NCBI GenBank assembly: GCA_038198445.1
Contig: JBBPZZ010000121.1
Coordinates: forward strand, 1 to 64,000
DNA length: 64,000 bases
From: JACDDK01 sp038198445
Lineage (GTDB): Bacteria; Actinomycetota; Rubrobacteria; Rubrobacterales; Rubrobacteraceae
Direction of reading: 5' to 3'
The position numbers and the translations under genes were made by a program. This document shows positions 51,480 to 60,764 of this stretch, in pieces (the stretch's first letter is position 1; every line of letters starts with the position of its first letter). The notes beneath the pieces were generated by a model that was not told the DNA's origin, made no database searches, and worked only from the letters and a program-made list of their open reading frames with translations.

Positions 51480-52493
51480 ATGAGGCGGAACCTGCTCATT
51501 ATGTTGGTGCTGCTGCTCGCCGCGTCCTGCTCGAACGTCGGTTCGGCGGATCACAGCGGAAAGTCTTCCAGCGAAGCGAACGCCAACGTAAATTCTCAGG
51601 CCGGTAGCGCTTCCACGAACACTACCGGGCAGGGGGAGGCTACACAGGCGACCACCGGAGTTGCTTCTACAACGGAGCTGACCAATTCCTCGACGTTCGG
51701 CAATGCCGCCGAGGAGACGACTTCCGCGGCGGTCGCCGGGGAGACGACATCCGGCGGAGTATCAGAAGCCGGCGCATCGGAGGGGCCGTTCGTTGCCAGC
51801 CCGGAGACTAGTGGCGGGTCCGGCTCAGCGGCGGACACGCTTTTGGCGATGCGCTACGGGACGCACGAGGACTACGAGCGGGTAGTTCTGGACCTCGGTA
51901 CCGGCTCGGACGCCGCCAGCGCGGTCCCTGCCTGGTCTCTCATGAGTCCGTCCGGGGATGGCCTGTTGCGCGTGAAGCTCACCTCCGTTAGCGCGACCCG
52001 CGTCTCGGACGGCAAGTTCGGCGGCGCTCTTCTCAAGGACTTCCACGTCGTGCGCGGCCCGGATGAAGGTATGTTCGTGGACATATTCGCCAGCAAGGCA
52101 TTCACCTACCGGGTTATAGAGTTGCAAAACCCGGCCCGGCTCGCCGTAGACTTCAAGACCTCGGGCATGCCGCTCAGTATGCCACTCCCGGCGGAGGGCG
52201 GAAATACCGTCCTCACTGAGCCGCGCCCCGGCTCCCGCATTCGCAGCCCTGTCACCGTCAGCGGCTACTCGCGCAACTTCGAGGCCGCGAATACCATCAC
52301 CCTGGCTGATTCGAAGGGCAAAGAGATCGCCCGTAAGACGGTCCAGAGCAACGACTGGAGCGCCACCTGGGGCTACTTCGAGGCCACCCTCGATCTGCCG
52401 TCCTTCTCAGGCAAGGGTATCCTGCGAGTCGGTACCCAAAGCGCCCGCGACGGTACCTTTGAAGGCGTCGAGATACCTGTCCGTGGAGACTAG
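51480..52493 (+). CDS. Lipoprotein with AMIN-like and Gmad2 domains
   Basis: A 337-residue secreted lipoprotein. MRRNLLIMLVLLLAASCSNV gives a signal peptide with lipobox (Cys17). A Ser/Thr/Ala-rich spacer runs to about residue 115. An AMIN-like beta domain (MRYGTHEDYERVVLDLGTGS) and a C-terminal immunoglobulin-like Gmad2 domain (PRPGSRIRSPVTVSGYSRNF to the end) follow. These modules usually bind cell wall or act in spore-germination-type proteins. A TATAAT at 51438-51443 is a likely -10 box. Confidence 0.85.
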   Translation: MRRNLLIMLVLLLAASCSNVGSADHSGKSSSEANANVNSQAGSASTNTTGQGEATQATTGVASTTELTNSSTFGNAAEETTSAAVAGETTSGGVSEAGASEGPFVASPETSGGSGSAADTLLAMRYGTHEDYERVVLDLGTGSDAASAVPAWSLMSPSGDGLLRVKLTSVSATRVSDGKFGGALLKDFHVVRGPDEGMFVDIFASKAFTYRVIELQNPARLAVDFKTSGMPLSMPLPAEGGNTVLTEPRPGSRIRSPVTVSGYSRNFEAANTITLADSKGKEIARKTVQSNDWSATWGYFEATLDLPSFSGKGILRVGTQSARDGTFEGVEIPVRGD

Positions 52494-52514
52494 CGCCCGA
52501 GGAACTTCCGTCCT

Positions 52515-54122
52515 TTAGCTGAGTGATTTCACGAAATAGTCAGCGTTCAGCGGTTCTCCGGTGGCCCGAAGCACGGTATCTTTCCAGCTCTCGCGGGCTC
52601 CAGGTCCGAAAAAGGATTCCAGGAGGTAGCGTCCGGCCGCTTCGTTCTCGTAGAACGGGCCGCGGGTTATGTGGGTCTCAAGGTAGTTACGGAGTTGGGC
52701 GGAGATCAAATGTCCCAGCACGTAGTTGTGATAGTAGACAGGGGCCATGGCGATGTGGAGCTTGGCGGCCCAATCCGGCTCGTCCCGGCCTGGCGGTCGG
52801 GTCACCATCTGCAAACGCTCCACGAGGTCCCACCACATGGTATTGAGGTCGTTCCGGTCAGGGTCGGCGTAGAGCGCCTGTTCGAAGTGGAACATAACAA
52901 GCGCCCAGCGGGTGAAAACAAGCCGGTTGGACCGGTATCTGGCGGCGAGCCTGTCGCGGTTTTCCTCCAGGCTTCCCAGCGGAACTCCGGCCACGGAGGA
53001 GAGCCAGCCCTCATCCTCCGAGAGGTTGCCCATCATGAGCGCTATAGCCTCGGTCGTATTGATGTGGGCGACGGAGCGCAGGAAGTACGGAAGCTTTGGG
53101 TTGATGTGACGATCATAGACAGCGTGGCCAAACTCGTGCAGCATCGTGTCCGCCCAGTAGGCGTCGGCCTTACCGGGCTTCAGGTTGGCGAGTACCCGGA
53201 CGTCGTAGGGATAGTCCCGCCCGACACCGAGACAGAAAGCGTGCTGGCTCTTGCCTTCCCGCTCGTAGAGGTCACTCTTCGCCATGACTCCACGCACGTC
53301 GAGCCCCAGGATGTCGTAAGTCTTGCGGGTCAGGGCTTCGAGGTCCTTTCCCTCGAAGTAGCAGTCCATTTCGAGGTCCGGATCCTCGGGCGGCTCTTGA
53401 AAGAACGGGTCAGACAGGTGCCACGGCATCACGGACTCGACCCCGAACTGCTCTTTTATCCTTGAGTCGAACCGCGTTTTCAACTCTCTAAAAGGCGCAT
53501 CTGTCGCGGATTCGAGATCGGACATGATCCCTGCAAGCTCTGCCGCGTCTACCTCCTGAAGATCCAAGGAGCGGTGGTAGTGGTCGGGATACCCGGCCTC
53601 GCGGGCCAGCCGGTTGCGGAGCCGCGCCAGCTCCCGAACCGTCTCCTCGACCTCGCGTCCGATCGTCTTGGTCGCCTCCCATGCCTCGCGGCGCAGATTA
53701 TCGTCGTCGGAGGAGCGGAGTATCTCCCGGACCTCGTTCTCCCCAACTTCCTTACCATTCACGGTCCCCCGGTGGTTGCTGTAGACGGAGTTCGCCTCGG
53801 CCTCCAGTTCCTGTATCTTCTCCAGGACGTCTTTCTCTCCCTGCGTACCGGCAAACTCGCGGTAGACGACCTCTACTTGCCGTCGGAGCAGCTGGTTTTC
53901 CAGGGACTCCCGATCCTCGTGCCAGCCCCTGATCTTCTCGTACTCTTCCCTGTCCGCGAAGAGGGCGTCGTAGGCGTTTCCGGCTGCCACCAGTTCTCTC
54001 TGTGCCTCCTCGGAGCCCGAGGTCGAGAGCTTCCACCATGCCTCGCTTACGGCCTTCTCGACCGGGGCTACGCGTTTCTCAAGGCCGGACAGAAACGTCT
54101 CTAATTCGGTGTGGGAGACCAT
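52515..54122 (-). CDS. M2/M3-like zinc metallopeptidase
   Basis: A 535-residue gluzincin. The zinc motif HEFGH is in MLHEFGHAVYDRHINPK, and the downstream glutamate ligand lies in NTTEAIALMMG, the arrangement of the ACE/M2 family and close to oligoendopeptidases (M3). The N-terminal half is helical and highly charged. No signal peptide is seen, so it is probably cytoplasmic. The start is ATG 54122. It lies convergent to the lipoprotein gene. Confidence 0.88.
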   Translation of the reverse strand: MVSHTELETFLSGLEKRVAPVEKAVSEAWWKLSTSGSEEAQRELVAAGNAYDALFADREEYEKIRGWHEDRESLENQLLRRQVEVVYREFAGTQGEKDVLEKIQELEAEANSVYSNHRGTVNGKEVGENEVREILRSSDDDNLRREAWEATKTIGREVEETVRELARLRNRLAREAGYPDHYHRSLDLQEVDAAELAGIMSDLESATDAPFRELKTRFDSRIKEQFGVESVMPWHLSDPFFQEPPEDPDLEMDCYFEGKDLEALTRKTYDILGLDVRGVMAKSDLYEREGKSQHAFCLGVGRDYPYDVRVLANLKPGKADAYWADTMLHEFGHAVYDRHINPKLPYFLRSVAHINTTEAIALMMGNLSEDEGWLSSVAGVPLGSLEENRDRLAARYRSNRLVFTRWALVMFHFEQALYADPDRNDLNTMWWDLVERLQMVTRPPGRDEPDWAAKLHIAMAPVYYHNYVLGHLISAQLRNYLETHITRGPFYENEAAGRYLLESFFGPGARESWKDTVLRATGEPLNADYFVKSLS

Positions 54123-54153
54123 GGGACTTCCTCTCTACGAAGGTGAGTGGCGT

Positions 54154-54978
54154 TCAGCGTCCGGGGCGGTCGCGGCGGTTGCCGAGGTAGATCACGCCGA
54201 GCAAGATGACGATTCCCAGCGCTGCGAACTGCAAAAGTCCGCCCGGTCCTCCCTGACCTCCGACGACGAGCGCCGCCACGAAGACCAAGAGCACCGCGCC
54301 GTATCCGGCCTCCCGGTACGCAAAGTACGAACCGACGAGCCCGACAAGAGAGTACAGGATCGGCATAAACGGGGCCAACACGGCTACGCTGGCCAGAGAT
54401 CCCGCGCTCGCGGGATTCGTGGCCCAGAGACCAATCTGTCCTATGATGATAAACGCCAGGAAGGCGCCCACGAAGCTGAACGCGCCCGTCTTCCAGTTGA
54501 TGGGTTCGGGATCGAAATCGTGCGGCTCGTACCAGCGGGCCGTGCGCTCCTCCCGGTAGCGCCCGCGGCTCCTCCGGCCGGACCCGGAACTCCGGCGGTC
54601 GTCCCGCGGACTCTCGAACGGGTCTTCCTCTTTCTTACCGAAGCGCCCTCGCAGACGCTCGCCGAAACTCGGACCGCTGGATTCTCGCTGCTGGCGCTTG
54701 GCCGCGAGCTCGTCGCCCAGAGAGTCGAAGTCCAGGCCCGCGAGTTGGTCGGCGGCGAAGGCCAGGTCCAGGGCTTCGTTGTGCTGGCGCCTGCGGTTCG
54801 GGTCCGAGAGGACGGTATGCGCCTCCTGCAAGCGCGAGAAATCCTCCGCGCTCCCGCCCGGATGGTCCGGGTGGCGTTCCTTCGCCAGCCTGCGGTAGGC
54901 GTTGCGGATCTCGCTTTGGGAAGCCTCGCGGGAGACGCCCAGAACCTCATAGTAGTTGACTTGCTTTGCCATGGTCAT
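54154..54978 (-). CDS. J-domain membrane protein
   Basis: A 274-residue protein. Residues 8-70 are a J domain (YYEVLGVSREASQSEIRNAY, with HPD in KERHPDHPGG), which stimulates Hsp70 ATPase activity. A charged spacer follows. The C-terminal 100 residues hold about four hydrophobic segments (AFSFVGAFLAFIIIGQIGLW and others), so the J domain is tethered to the membrane. It lacks the DnaJ zinc-finger and substrate domains. The start is ATG 54978 or 54972, 6-12 nt after queG. Confidence 0.9.
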   Translation of the reverse strand: MTMAKQVNYYEVLGVSREASQSEIRNAYRRLAKERHPDHPGGSAEDFSRLQEAHTVLSDPNRRRQHNEALDLAFAADQLAGLDFDSLGDELAAKRQQRESSGPSFGERLRGRFGKKEEDPFESPRDDRRSSGSGRRSRGRYREERTARWYEPHDFDPEPINWKTGAFSFVGAFLAFIIIGQIGLWATNPASAGSLASVAVLAPFMPILYSLVGLVGSYFAYREAGYGAVLLVFVAALVVGGQGGPGGLLQFAALGIVILLGVIYLGNRRDRPGR

Positions 54979-54984
54979 CCTATT

Positions 54985-56154
54985 CTAACGCACCGATGCG
55001 TCCGCGTTCCCGCGTTTCAGTGCGAGACGTATCTCATCCAGACACCAGGCATCTTTCTCCCCGGCAAACGCCTCCCGCAGCGCCGCCTCCGAACCGCCGA
55101 TCTCCCCAAGCGCCCACGCCGCGTGTCCACGAACGAGCGGCGAAGAATCCTCTCGCAGACAAGAGATCAGCGCCGAAATAGCTTTTCCCAGCTCCTGGTT
55201 CCCGGCCGCCACGCAGCAATTGCGTAGTAGACCGGCGCGGCCGGGACGGGTCAGGGGCGTGCCTGCGAAGCGGCGCTCGAACTCCTCCTCGGTGCGTATC
55301 CCGAGCACTTCCACGATGTCCAGGTACGGTCCCGCCCCGGCGGCCTCGTTAAACTCCGGCCAGCGGCTCTTCGTGGCTTTCGTCTTGTTGTAGGGACAGA
55401 CTTCCTGGCAGATGTCGCAGCCGAAGGCCCAGTCTCCGACCTTCGGGCGCAGCTCGCGCGGGATCTCACCCCGGTTCTCGATGGTCAGGTAGGAGATACA
55501 CAACCGGGCATCCACGACGCCGGGAGCTTTGATCGCCCCGGTGGGGCAACGGTCCATGCAGCGGGAGCAGCGTCCGCAAGTGCCCGTCCCGTGAACGTCC
55601 GATACGAGATCCAGGTCGACGATCAGGTCCGCGATAAAGAAGTAAGAGCCGATCTCACCGTTGATGAGGCATGAGTTACGTCCGAAGAACCCGAGCCCCG
55701 CGTGCTGGGCAGCCGAGCGTTCCAGAAGCGGCACCGCGTCCGTAAAACCGCGGGCTTTGATCCTCCCCCCAAGCTCTTCCTCCAGCTCCTCCCGCAGCCT
55801 ATACAGCCGCTCCTTGATAACGACGTGATAGTCCTCGCCCCAGGCATACCGCGCTACTCTTCCGCCGCCCTCCGTATTCTCTGGATGGTCCCCCGGATAG
55901 TACGAAACGCCCAACGAGACGACGCTCCGGGCGCTCTTCTGGAGCTTCTTCGGGTCGGAGAGGAGCTCGGCCGGCCGCTGCATGTAGCCCATGTCGGCGG
56001 CCATTCCCGCCTCCTGCCAATGCCTCAGGCGCTCGCCGCCCTCTTTGAGAGGCTCCGCGGACGTGACACCGACGAGATCGAAGCCAGCAGCCCGCGCGCG
56101 TTCTTCCAGGATGCGCCGGGCCTCGGCGGGAGCTACTTTTTCGCGGCTTTCCAT
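54985..56154 (-). CDS. queG: Epoxyqueuosine reductase QueG
   Basis: Cobalamin- and Fe-S-dependent enzyme for the last step of tRNA queuosine synthesis, 389 residues. Two 4Fe-4S ferredoxin clusters are formed by CGRCSRCMDRCPTGAIKAPG and FGCDICQEVCPYNKTK. The N-terminal domain begins near LEERARAAGFDLVGVTSAEP. The C-terminal HEAT-like repeats that bind tRNA are visible as RGHAAWALGEIGGSEAALRE. Start is ATG 56154. Confidence 0.96.
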   Translation of the reverse strand: MESREKVAPAEARRILEERARAAGFDLVGVTSAEPLKEGGERLRHWQEAGMAADMGYMQRPAELLSDPKKLQKSARSVVSLGVSYYPGDHPENTEGGGRVARYAWGEDYHVVIKERLYRLREELEEELGGRIKARGFTDAVPLLERSAAQHAGLGFFGRNSCLINGEIGSYFFIADLIVDLDLVSDVHGTGTCGRCSRCMDRCPTGAIKAPGVVDARLCISYLTIENRGEIPRELRPKVGDWAFGCDICQEVCPYNKTKATKSRWPEFNEAAGAGPYLDIVEVLGIRTEEEFERRFAGTPLTRPGRAGLLRNCCVAAGNQELGKAISALISCLREDSSPLVRGHAAWALGEIGGSEAALREAFAGEKDAWCLDEIRLALKRGNADASVR

Positions 56155-56235
56155 AATCGCTCTGATTGTATCCGGTCGTCCGGCCCTTTCAGTCCCGTCG
56201 CGGTAGAATAGAGAACCGGGAAGGAGGTAGTCCGC

Positions 56236-56466
56236 GTGTACGATTGGATCAAGGTTAGCTCGGCCCCTAATGAGACCGCTGCTTTGCTTATGGAGGGGTT
56301 GCTAAACGAGGCGGGTATTCCCGCTCTCATCCAACGAGCCGCCGGTTTCGACATCCCGGACTTCCTCGCCGCCGGCCCCAGGGACGTGCTCGTACCAGAG
56401 ATCATCTTCGAGGAGGCTCGCCAACTCCTGGAGGACACTTCCGGGCTGGGTTCCTGGGCGCCGTAG
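56236..56466 (+). CDS. DUF2007-family small protein
   Basis: A 76-residue protein starting at GTG 56236 (MYDWIKVSSAPNETAALLME). It has the DUF2007 pattern: an N-terminal strand, then GLLNEAGIPALIQ and a final VPEIIFEEARQLLED. These are called putative signal-transducing proteins, but no mechanism is known. GGAGGTAG lies upstream at good spacing. It stands between queG and the aldehyde dehydrogenase gene. Confidence 0.88.
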   Translation: MYDWIKVSSAPNETAALLMEGLLNEAGIPALIQRAAGFDIPDFLAAGPRDVLVPEIIFEEARQLLEDTSGLGSWAP

Positions 56467-56577
56467 CGTGGTGACGGGTTTGCTATCCTACGGGATTGAG
56501 GGAGAGGCGATAGGGTATACGGTTCTAAAGATGCGTGTTCGATTTTATTGAGGCTAATTCGACCAGGAGGGTTTATC

Positions 56578-57978
56578 TTGGCTATATCCACTATCAGTCC
56601 GGTCACGGGTGAGGAGATCGAGAGCTTCGACGAGTTGACGGATGAGCAGATAGACCAGAAGCTCCAACTCGGCGCCGATACGTTCCGCGAGTACCGTAAG
56701 ACTTCCTTCGAGGAACGCTCGCGCATGATGATTAAAGCGGCGGAGATCCTCGAAGAGGAGGCGGAAGAGTTCGGCCGCATTATGACGACGGAGATGGGCA
56801 AGACGCTTGCCTCCGCCATCGCCGAGGCCGGGAAGTGCGCCCGCGGTTGCCGCTACTACGCGGAGAACGCGGAGAAATTCATGGCCGACGAGGAGATAGA
56901 GCTGGAAGGGGCTCAGACGTTCATCCGCTACCAGCCAATTGGGCCGGTGCTGGCGATCATGCCGTGGAACTTCCCGTTCTGGCAGGTCTTCCGCTTCGCC
57001 GCCCCTGCACTAATGGCGGGGAACGTCGGGCTCTTGAAGCACGCCTCGAACGTCCCGCAATCCGCCCTCGCTATAGAGGACATCCTGCACCGGGCAGGCT
57101 TCCCGGAGGGCGCGTTCCAGACGCTCCTGATCGGGTCCTCCAAAGTCCAGGCCGTTATTGACGACCCGCGTGTCCGGGCGGCGACGCTTACGGGCAGCGA
57201 GCCGGCCGGCCGCCAGGTGGCGGGCGAGGCGGGGGAGAACATCAAGAAGACGGTGTTGGAGCTCGGCGGGAGCGACCCGTTCATCGTCATGCCGTCCGCG
57301 GACGTGGATAAAGCTATAAGCGCCGCCGTCACGTCGCGGACGCTCAACAACGGGCAGTCGTGCATCAACGCCAAGAGGATCCTCGTCCACGAGGAGATCG
57401 CCGACGAGTTCGAGCGCCGTTACGTGGAGGCGATGGCCGCCCTGAAGGTCGGCGATCCGATGGAGGATGACACGGACATGGGACCGCTCGCCACGGCCCA
57501 GATCCTCGACGACGTGGACGGCCAGGTCCGAAAGAGTGTCAAGGCGGGGGCGAAGGTGCTGACCGGCGGCAAGCCGGGCGATGGACCGGGCAACTTCTAT
57601 CCGCCGACCGTCCTGACTGACATCCCCGAGGACTCGCCGGCTTACCGGGAGGAGATCTTCGGCCCCGTCGCCTCGCTCTTCCGAATCAGAAACATAGACG
57701 AAGCCATAGCGCTTGCCAACGACTCGGACTTCGGACTCAGCTCCTCCGCCTGGACGAACGATTCCGCGGAGCAAGACCGGTTCGTCGACGAGTTGGAGGC
57801 CGGGATGACCTACGTCAACCGAATGACCGAATCCACCCCGGAGGTCCCATTCGGCGGCGCGAAGAACTCGGGCTATGGGCGCGAGCTTTCGTACCTCGGT
57901 ATCCGCGAGTTCCTCAACGTGAAGACGGTCTGGATCGACCGTAGCGCCAAGAGCGCCGGCCAGACAGCGTCCGAGTAG
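56578..57978 (+). CDS. NAD(P)-dependent aldehyde dehydrogenase (succinate-semialdehyde type)
   Basis: A 466-residue enzyme oxidising an aldehyde to an acid. Catalytic Cys is in NNGQSCINAKRILV, the general-base Glu in VLELGGSDPF and the cofactor loop in LTGSEPAGRQVAGEAG. The MPWNFPFWQ motif and the closing VPFGGAKNSGYGRELSYLGI place it in the succinate-semialdehyde dehydrogenase group. The start is TTG 56578, 7 nt after AGGAGG, giving MAISTISPVTGEEIESF; the longer frame from 56548 is not preferred. Confidence 0.93.
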   Translation: MAISTISPVTGEEIESFDELTDEQIDQKLQLGADTFREYRKTSFEERSRMMIKAAEILEEEAEEFGRIMTTEMGKTLASAIAEAGKCARGCRYYAENAEKFMADEEIELEGAQTFIRYQPIGPVLAIMPWNFPFWQVFRFAAPALMAGNVGLLKHASNVPQSALAIEDILHRAGFPEGAFQTLLIGSSKVQAVIDDPRVRAATLTGSEPAGRQVAGEAGENIKKTVLELGGSDPFIVMPSADVDKAISAAVTSRTLNNGQSCINAKRILVHEEIADEFERRYVEAMAALKVGDPMEDDTDMGPLATAQILDDVDGQVRKSVKAGAKVLTGGKPGDGPGNFYPPTVLTDIPEDSPAYREEIFGPVASLFRIRNIDEAIALANDSDFGLSSSAWTNDSAEQDRFVDELEAGMTYVNRMTESTPEVPFGGAKNSGYGRELSYLGIREFLNVKTVWIDRSAKSAGQTASE

Positions 57979-58051
57979 TATGTGTATCGTCGAGCCCGCG
58001 TGAAAGCTCTTGCTGACACTCGGGCGCAACTCGGGTAGCTTTACTGTTGCG

Positions 58052-58534
58052 ATGAAGACGAAAACACGCAACCGGCTGATCCTTCTGGGCTTCCTCTGGG
58101 GCTTGCTGTTGGCGGTCGTACCGGCCGCCGCAATGGCGCGGCCCTTTCAGCTCTCCGGGTTCCTCGCGGTCGCGCTCGTCTGCGCTGTTCTCAGCGGTAT
58201 CGTGGGCACGCTTGCCGCCGGGAAACGGGCCTCGCGGGTCAAGAGCGGCAAGCGCCGCAAGGTCCTGGCGGGCCTGGGGACCGGGTTCTTTCAGGGGCTC
58301 GTCGGCGGGGTGGTCGCGGCGTTTTTGATCTGGGCTTTGATGTCGCTGACTCTTTCGGGGTTCTCGTTGGCGGGTCCGGTAGATGTCTCGGTACTCATGA
58401 GCCCGCGCGTGTTCATGGGAAGTTTCTTCGTCGCGCTCTCTGTTTTCCTGTACGCCGTCGTGGGCGGAATACTGTTAGGACCCGCCTTCGGCACGCTCGT
58501 CAACCGCTGTGTGAGATTCGAGGAAAGAACATGA
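58052..58534 (+). CDS. Membrane protein of unknown function (first of a pair)
   Basis: A 160-residue protein with four hydrophobic segments (LILLGFLWGLLLAVVPAAAM, SGFLAVALVCAVLSGIVGTL, GLVGGVVAAFLIWALMSLTL and FFVALSVFLYAVVGGILLGP). A basic loop RASRVKSGKRRKV lies between helices 2 and 3. The ATG at 58052 is chosen over 58010. Its stop overlaps the next membrane-protein gene in ATGA, so the two probably form a complex. No family recognised. Confidence 0.75.
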   Translation: MKTKTRNRLILLGFLWGLLLAVVPAAAMARPFQLSGFLAVALVCAVLSGIVGTLAAGKRASRVKSGKRRKVLAGLGTGFFQGLVGGVVAAFLIWALMSLTLSGFSLAGPVDVSVLMSPRVFMGSFFVALSVFLYAVVGGILLGPAFGTLVNRCVRFEERT

Positions 58535-59088
58535 TTCTGCGTCTTCTAGGTATCGGAACAGTTTACGGACTGGGGTTCGCCCTCATAAAATCCCTCTTCC
58601 CAAGCCCGATCATACTGCTCATGTTCTCCGACGCGACGACCGGCGATGGCAACCCCGTGCTCCTCGTGCTCGTCTACATGGGGTCGGGCCTTTTGGCCGC
58701 CCTGATTGCCGCGCCCATCTTCGCCGCGTTCCTGTTTCAGCGTCGCAAGTCCAGGGCCGAAGACGGCGACGCGCCCTCCTCGGGATCGAGGTTCGTTTTA
58801 AGCATGAGTTTCGGCCTGCTGATGGGTTTGATCTCCGGCGTTCTGATCCTCGCCGCCTATGCCGCCGGCATACTTCCTCCAGGCGGAGTCCTCGACCCCC
58901 TCAAGCTCATAAGAGCCTCCAACTTCCCGACCGGCACGCCGCTCCTGATCGCCTGGACCCTCGCCCGCGACATGCTCCCCGCTGGCCTGACGGGGCTTTT
59001 CCTCGCTCCCGTAGGCGGTGGTCTATTGCACGGACTCTACGCGGGCGACAGCCCGCTGGTGCAGAAGACCTACGACGAAGACTTCTAG
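58531..59088 (+). CDS. Membrane protein of unknown function (second of a pair)
   Basis: A 185-residue protein with about five hydrophobic segments, including the N-terminal LGIGTVYGLGFALIKSLFPS and SMSFGLLMGLISGVLILAAY. A short charged loop (FQRRKSRAEDGDAPSSGSRF) follows the second helix. It begins four bases before the previous stop. Its own TAG stop overlaps the stop of the convergent small gene in CTAG (59085-59088). Confidence 0.75.
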   Translation: MILRLLGIGTVYGLGFALIKSLFPSPIILLMFSDATTGDGNPVLLVLVYMGSGLLAALIAAPIFAAFLFQRRKSRAEDGDAPSSGSRFVLSMSFGLLMGLISGVLILAAYAAGILPPGGVLDPLKLIRASNFPTGTPLLIAWTLARDMLPAGLTGLFLAPVGGGLLHGLYAGDSPLVQKTYDEDF

Positions 59089-59333
59089 ATAATACTTACG
59101 AGCGGAGAGATCTTGCACTCCGCCAGGGCGTAGTCGTCCGTCCGGCGGGCGGAGCGCACCACGTACTCCAGGCAGTTGCTCCGGCAGTCAACCTTGCCGC
59201 ACGGAGTCTCGATGGTCCCCAGGTTCTCGACGACGCGCACCACCGGGTCAAGACCATCGCCCGGCATCGCGTCCTTGCGGCGCACGAACTCACCTTCTTC
59301 GTAATTATCCCGCCCATATCGAACGACCACCAT
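59085..59333 (-). CDS. Small hypothetical protein with a cysteine cluster
   Basis: An 82-residue protein (93 if the upstream GTG 59366 is used). It contains CGKVDCRSNC, a compact three-cysteine group that could bind metal, plus the later Cys in LAECKIS. The N-terminal MVVVRYGRDNYEEGEFVRRK is mixed charge. The gene ends in the same CTAG as its convergent neighbour. Family not recognised. Confidence 0.6.
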   Translation of the reverse strand: MVVVRYGRDNYEEGEFVRRKDAMPGDGLDPVVRVVENLGTIETPCGKVDCRSNCLEYVVRSARRTDDYALAECKISPLVSII

Positions 59334-59516
59334 GCCTGAATTGTACACTTGTTTGACCTGGATCACACAAGAAAGAGGAACCCATGCCGAGCCTGGAGGT
59401 CATGGCGGATGTCTTCGCCGAAGAGAGATACGCTGACAATCAACCCGCTGCCCGCCGGGGCGCGGAAGACCTGCCGTACGCCATACTTCAAAAGCCAGGC
59501 AACAGCGGGAGGACTA

Positions 59517-59837
59517 ATGAATGACAGGCCAGACCTTCAAAGACGCGTCGCCGGGTTCGTGGAAGAATACGGCCTCGAATCTCCGGTTCAGGCCAGAGTC
59601 CTTGACTTGATATCCGAAATCGGGGAACTCTCGAAAGAGACCTTGAAAGCCACGGGCTATGGCCGCGAAGCATTCCAGAAACCGGAGAGCTGGGACGACG
59701 AACTTGGCGACGTATTCTTCTCTCTCGTCTGTCTCGCCAACAGCACCGGCGTCGATCTGGAGGCAACCCTTGACGGAGCGCTGGAGAAGTACCGGACCCG
59801 GTTCGCGGGGCGGGGCGGCATAGGATCTGGGGGATGA
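59517..59837 (+). CDS. MazG-like nucleotide pyrophosphohydrolase
   Basis: A 106-residue all-helical enzyme of the MazG/dUTPase-like fold. The metal site is visible as ISEIGELSKE (EIGEL) with WDDELGDVFFSLVCLA (DELGD) downstream. Single-domain members remove damaged or excess nucleoside triphosphates. ATG 59517 follows GGGAGG; the frame upstream to 59349 is not used. Its stop is 1 nt from the SDR gene start. Confidence 0.88.
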   Translation: MNDRPDLQRRVAGFVEEYGLESPVQARVLDLISEIGELSKETLKATGYGREAFQKPESWDDELGDVFFSLVCLANSTGVDLEATLDGALEKYRTRFAGRGGIGSGG

Positions 59838-59838
59838 G

Positions 59839-60618
59839 ATGACGAACGGTTTACGAGGAAAAGTGGCGCTGGTTACCGGCGCCGGACGTCAAGGGGGAAT
59901 CGGGGCGGCGATCTGCCGTGCGCTCGCCGCCGCCGGGGCGGATATCCTCTTCACTTACTGGAAAGCATACGATCGGGAAATGTCGCCGGGAAATAGCGAA
60001 GGCGATCCGAAAGCCCTGCGAGAAGAACTGCGCGGCATGGGCGTCCGGGCGGAGGGTATTGAGATGGATCTCGCACTCCCGGAATCTCCGGAGCGACTCC
60101 TCGACGAGGCGGTGGAGCTTCTGGGAGTGCCTTCTATACTCGTCAACAACGCCGCGTACTCGACCCGCGACGGCTTCGAGAAGCTGGACGCCGCGACCCT
60201 CGACGCCCACTACGCCGTCAACCTGCGGGCCACGGCGCTGCTCTGCGCGGGATTTGCGCTGCGCTTCGACCGGGGAACCGGCGGCAGGATCATCAACCTC
60301 ACCTCCGGGCAGTCGCTTGGCCCAATGATAGACGAACTCGCCTACGCCGCGACCAAGGGGGCCATCGAAGCGCTCACGGTAACGCTGGCGGCGGAAGTCG
60401 GACGCAAGGGAATAACCGTCAACGCGGTCAATCCCGGTCCCACGAACACCGGCTGGATGACGGAGGAGCTAGCGAGGAAGCTTGCGGGGAAGTCTCCGTC
60501 CGGGAGAGTTGGAGAGCCGGAGGACGCGGCCAGGCTCGTAACCTTCCTGGCGGGAGACGAGACGGCCTGGATCACCGGCCAGATCATCCACTCCGAAGGA
60601 GGTTTCCTCCGCGCGTGA
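59839..60618 (+). CDS. Short-chain dehydrogenase/reductase
   Basis: A 259-residue NAD(P)-dependent oxidoreductase. The cofactor site is VTGAGRQGGIGAAICRAL, with NNAAYSTRDG and the SGQSLG..YAATKGAIE active site (Tyr and Lys as YxxxK). The C-terminal FLAGDETAWITGQIIHSEGG is typical of ketoacyl-reductase-like SDRs. The glycine-rich loop (GAGRQGGIG) is slightly longer than standard. Substrate unknown. Coupled to the MazG-like gene. Confidence 0.9.
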   Translation: MTNGLRGKVALVTGAGRQGGIGAAICRALAAAGADILFTYWKAYDREMSPGNSEGDPKALREELRGMGVRAEGIEMDLALPESPERLLDEAVELLGVPSILVNNAAYSTRDGFEKLDAATLDAHYAVNLRATALLCAGFALRFDRGTGGRIINLTSGQSLGPMIDELAYAATKGAIEALTVTLAAEVGRKGITVNAVNPGPTNTGWMTEELARKLAGKSPSGRVGEPEDAARLVTFLAGDETAWITGQIIHSEGGFLRA

Positions 60619-60764
60619 AACCCGGCGATGCGTCCAGAGCGCGGATTGCTTCCGTATAAGTCTTCGAGATGCGAATGGACGCTACAAAATCCTACAATCA
60701 CGAGCACTTGGTTTTGGGGTATTTAGACGCATTCAGAACGATGCGTCCTATGATATAAGAGATC

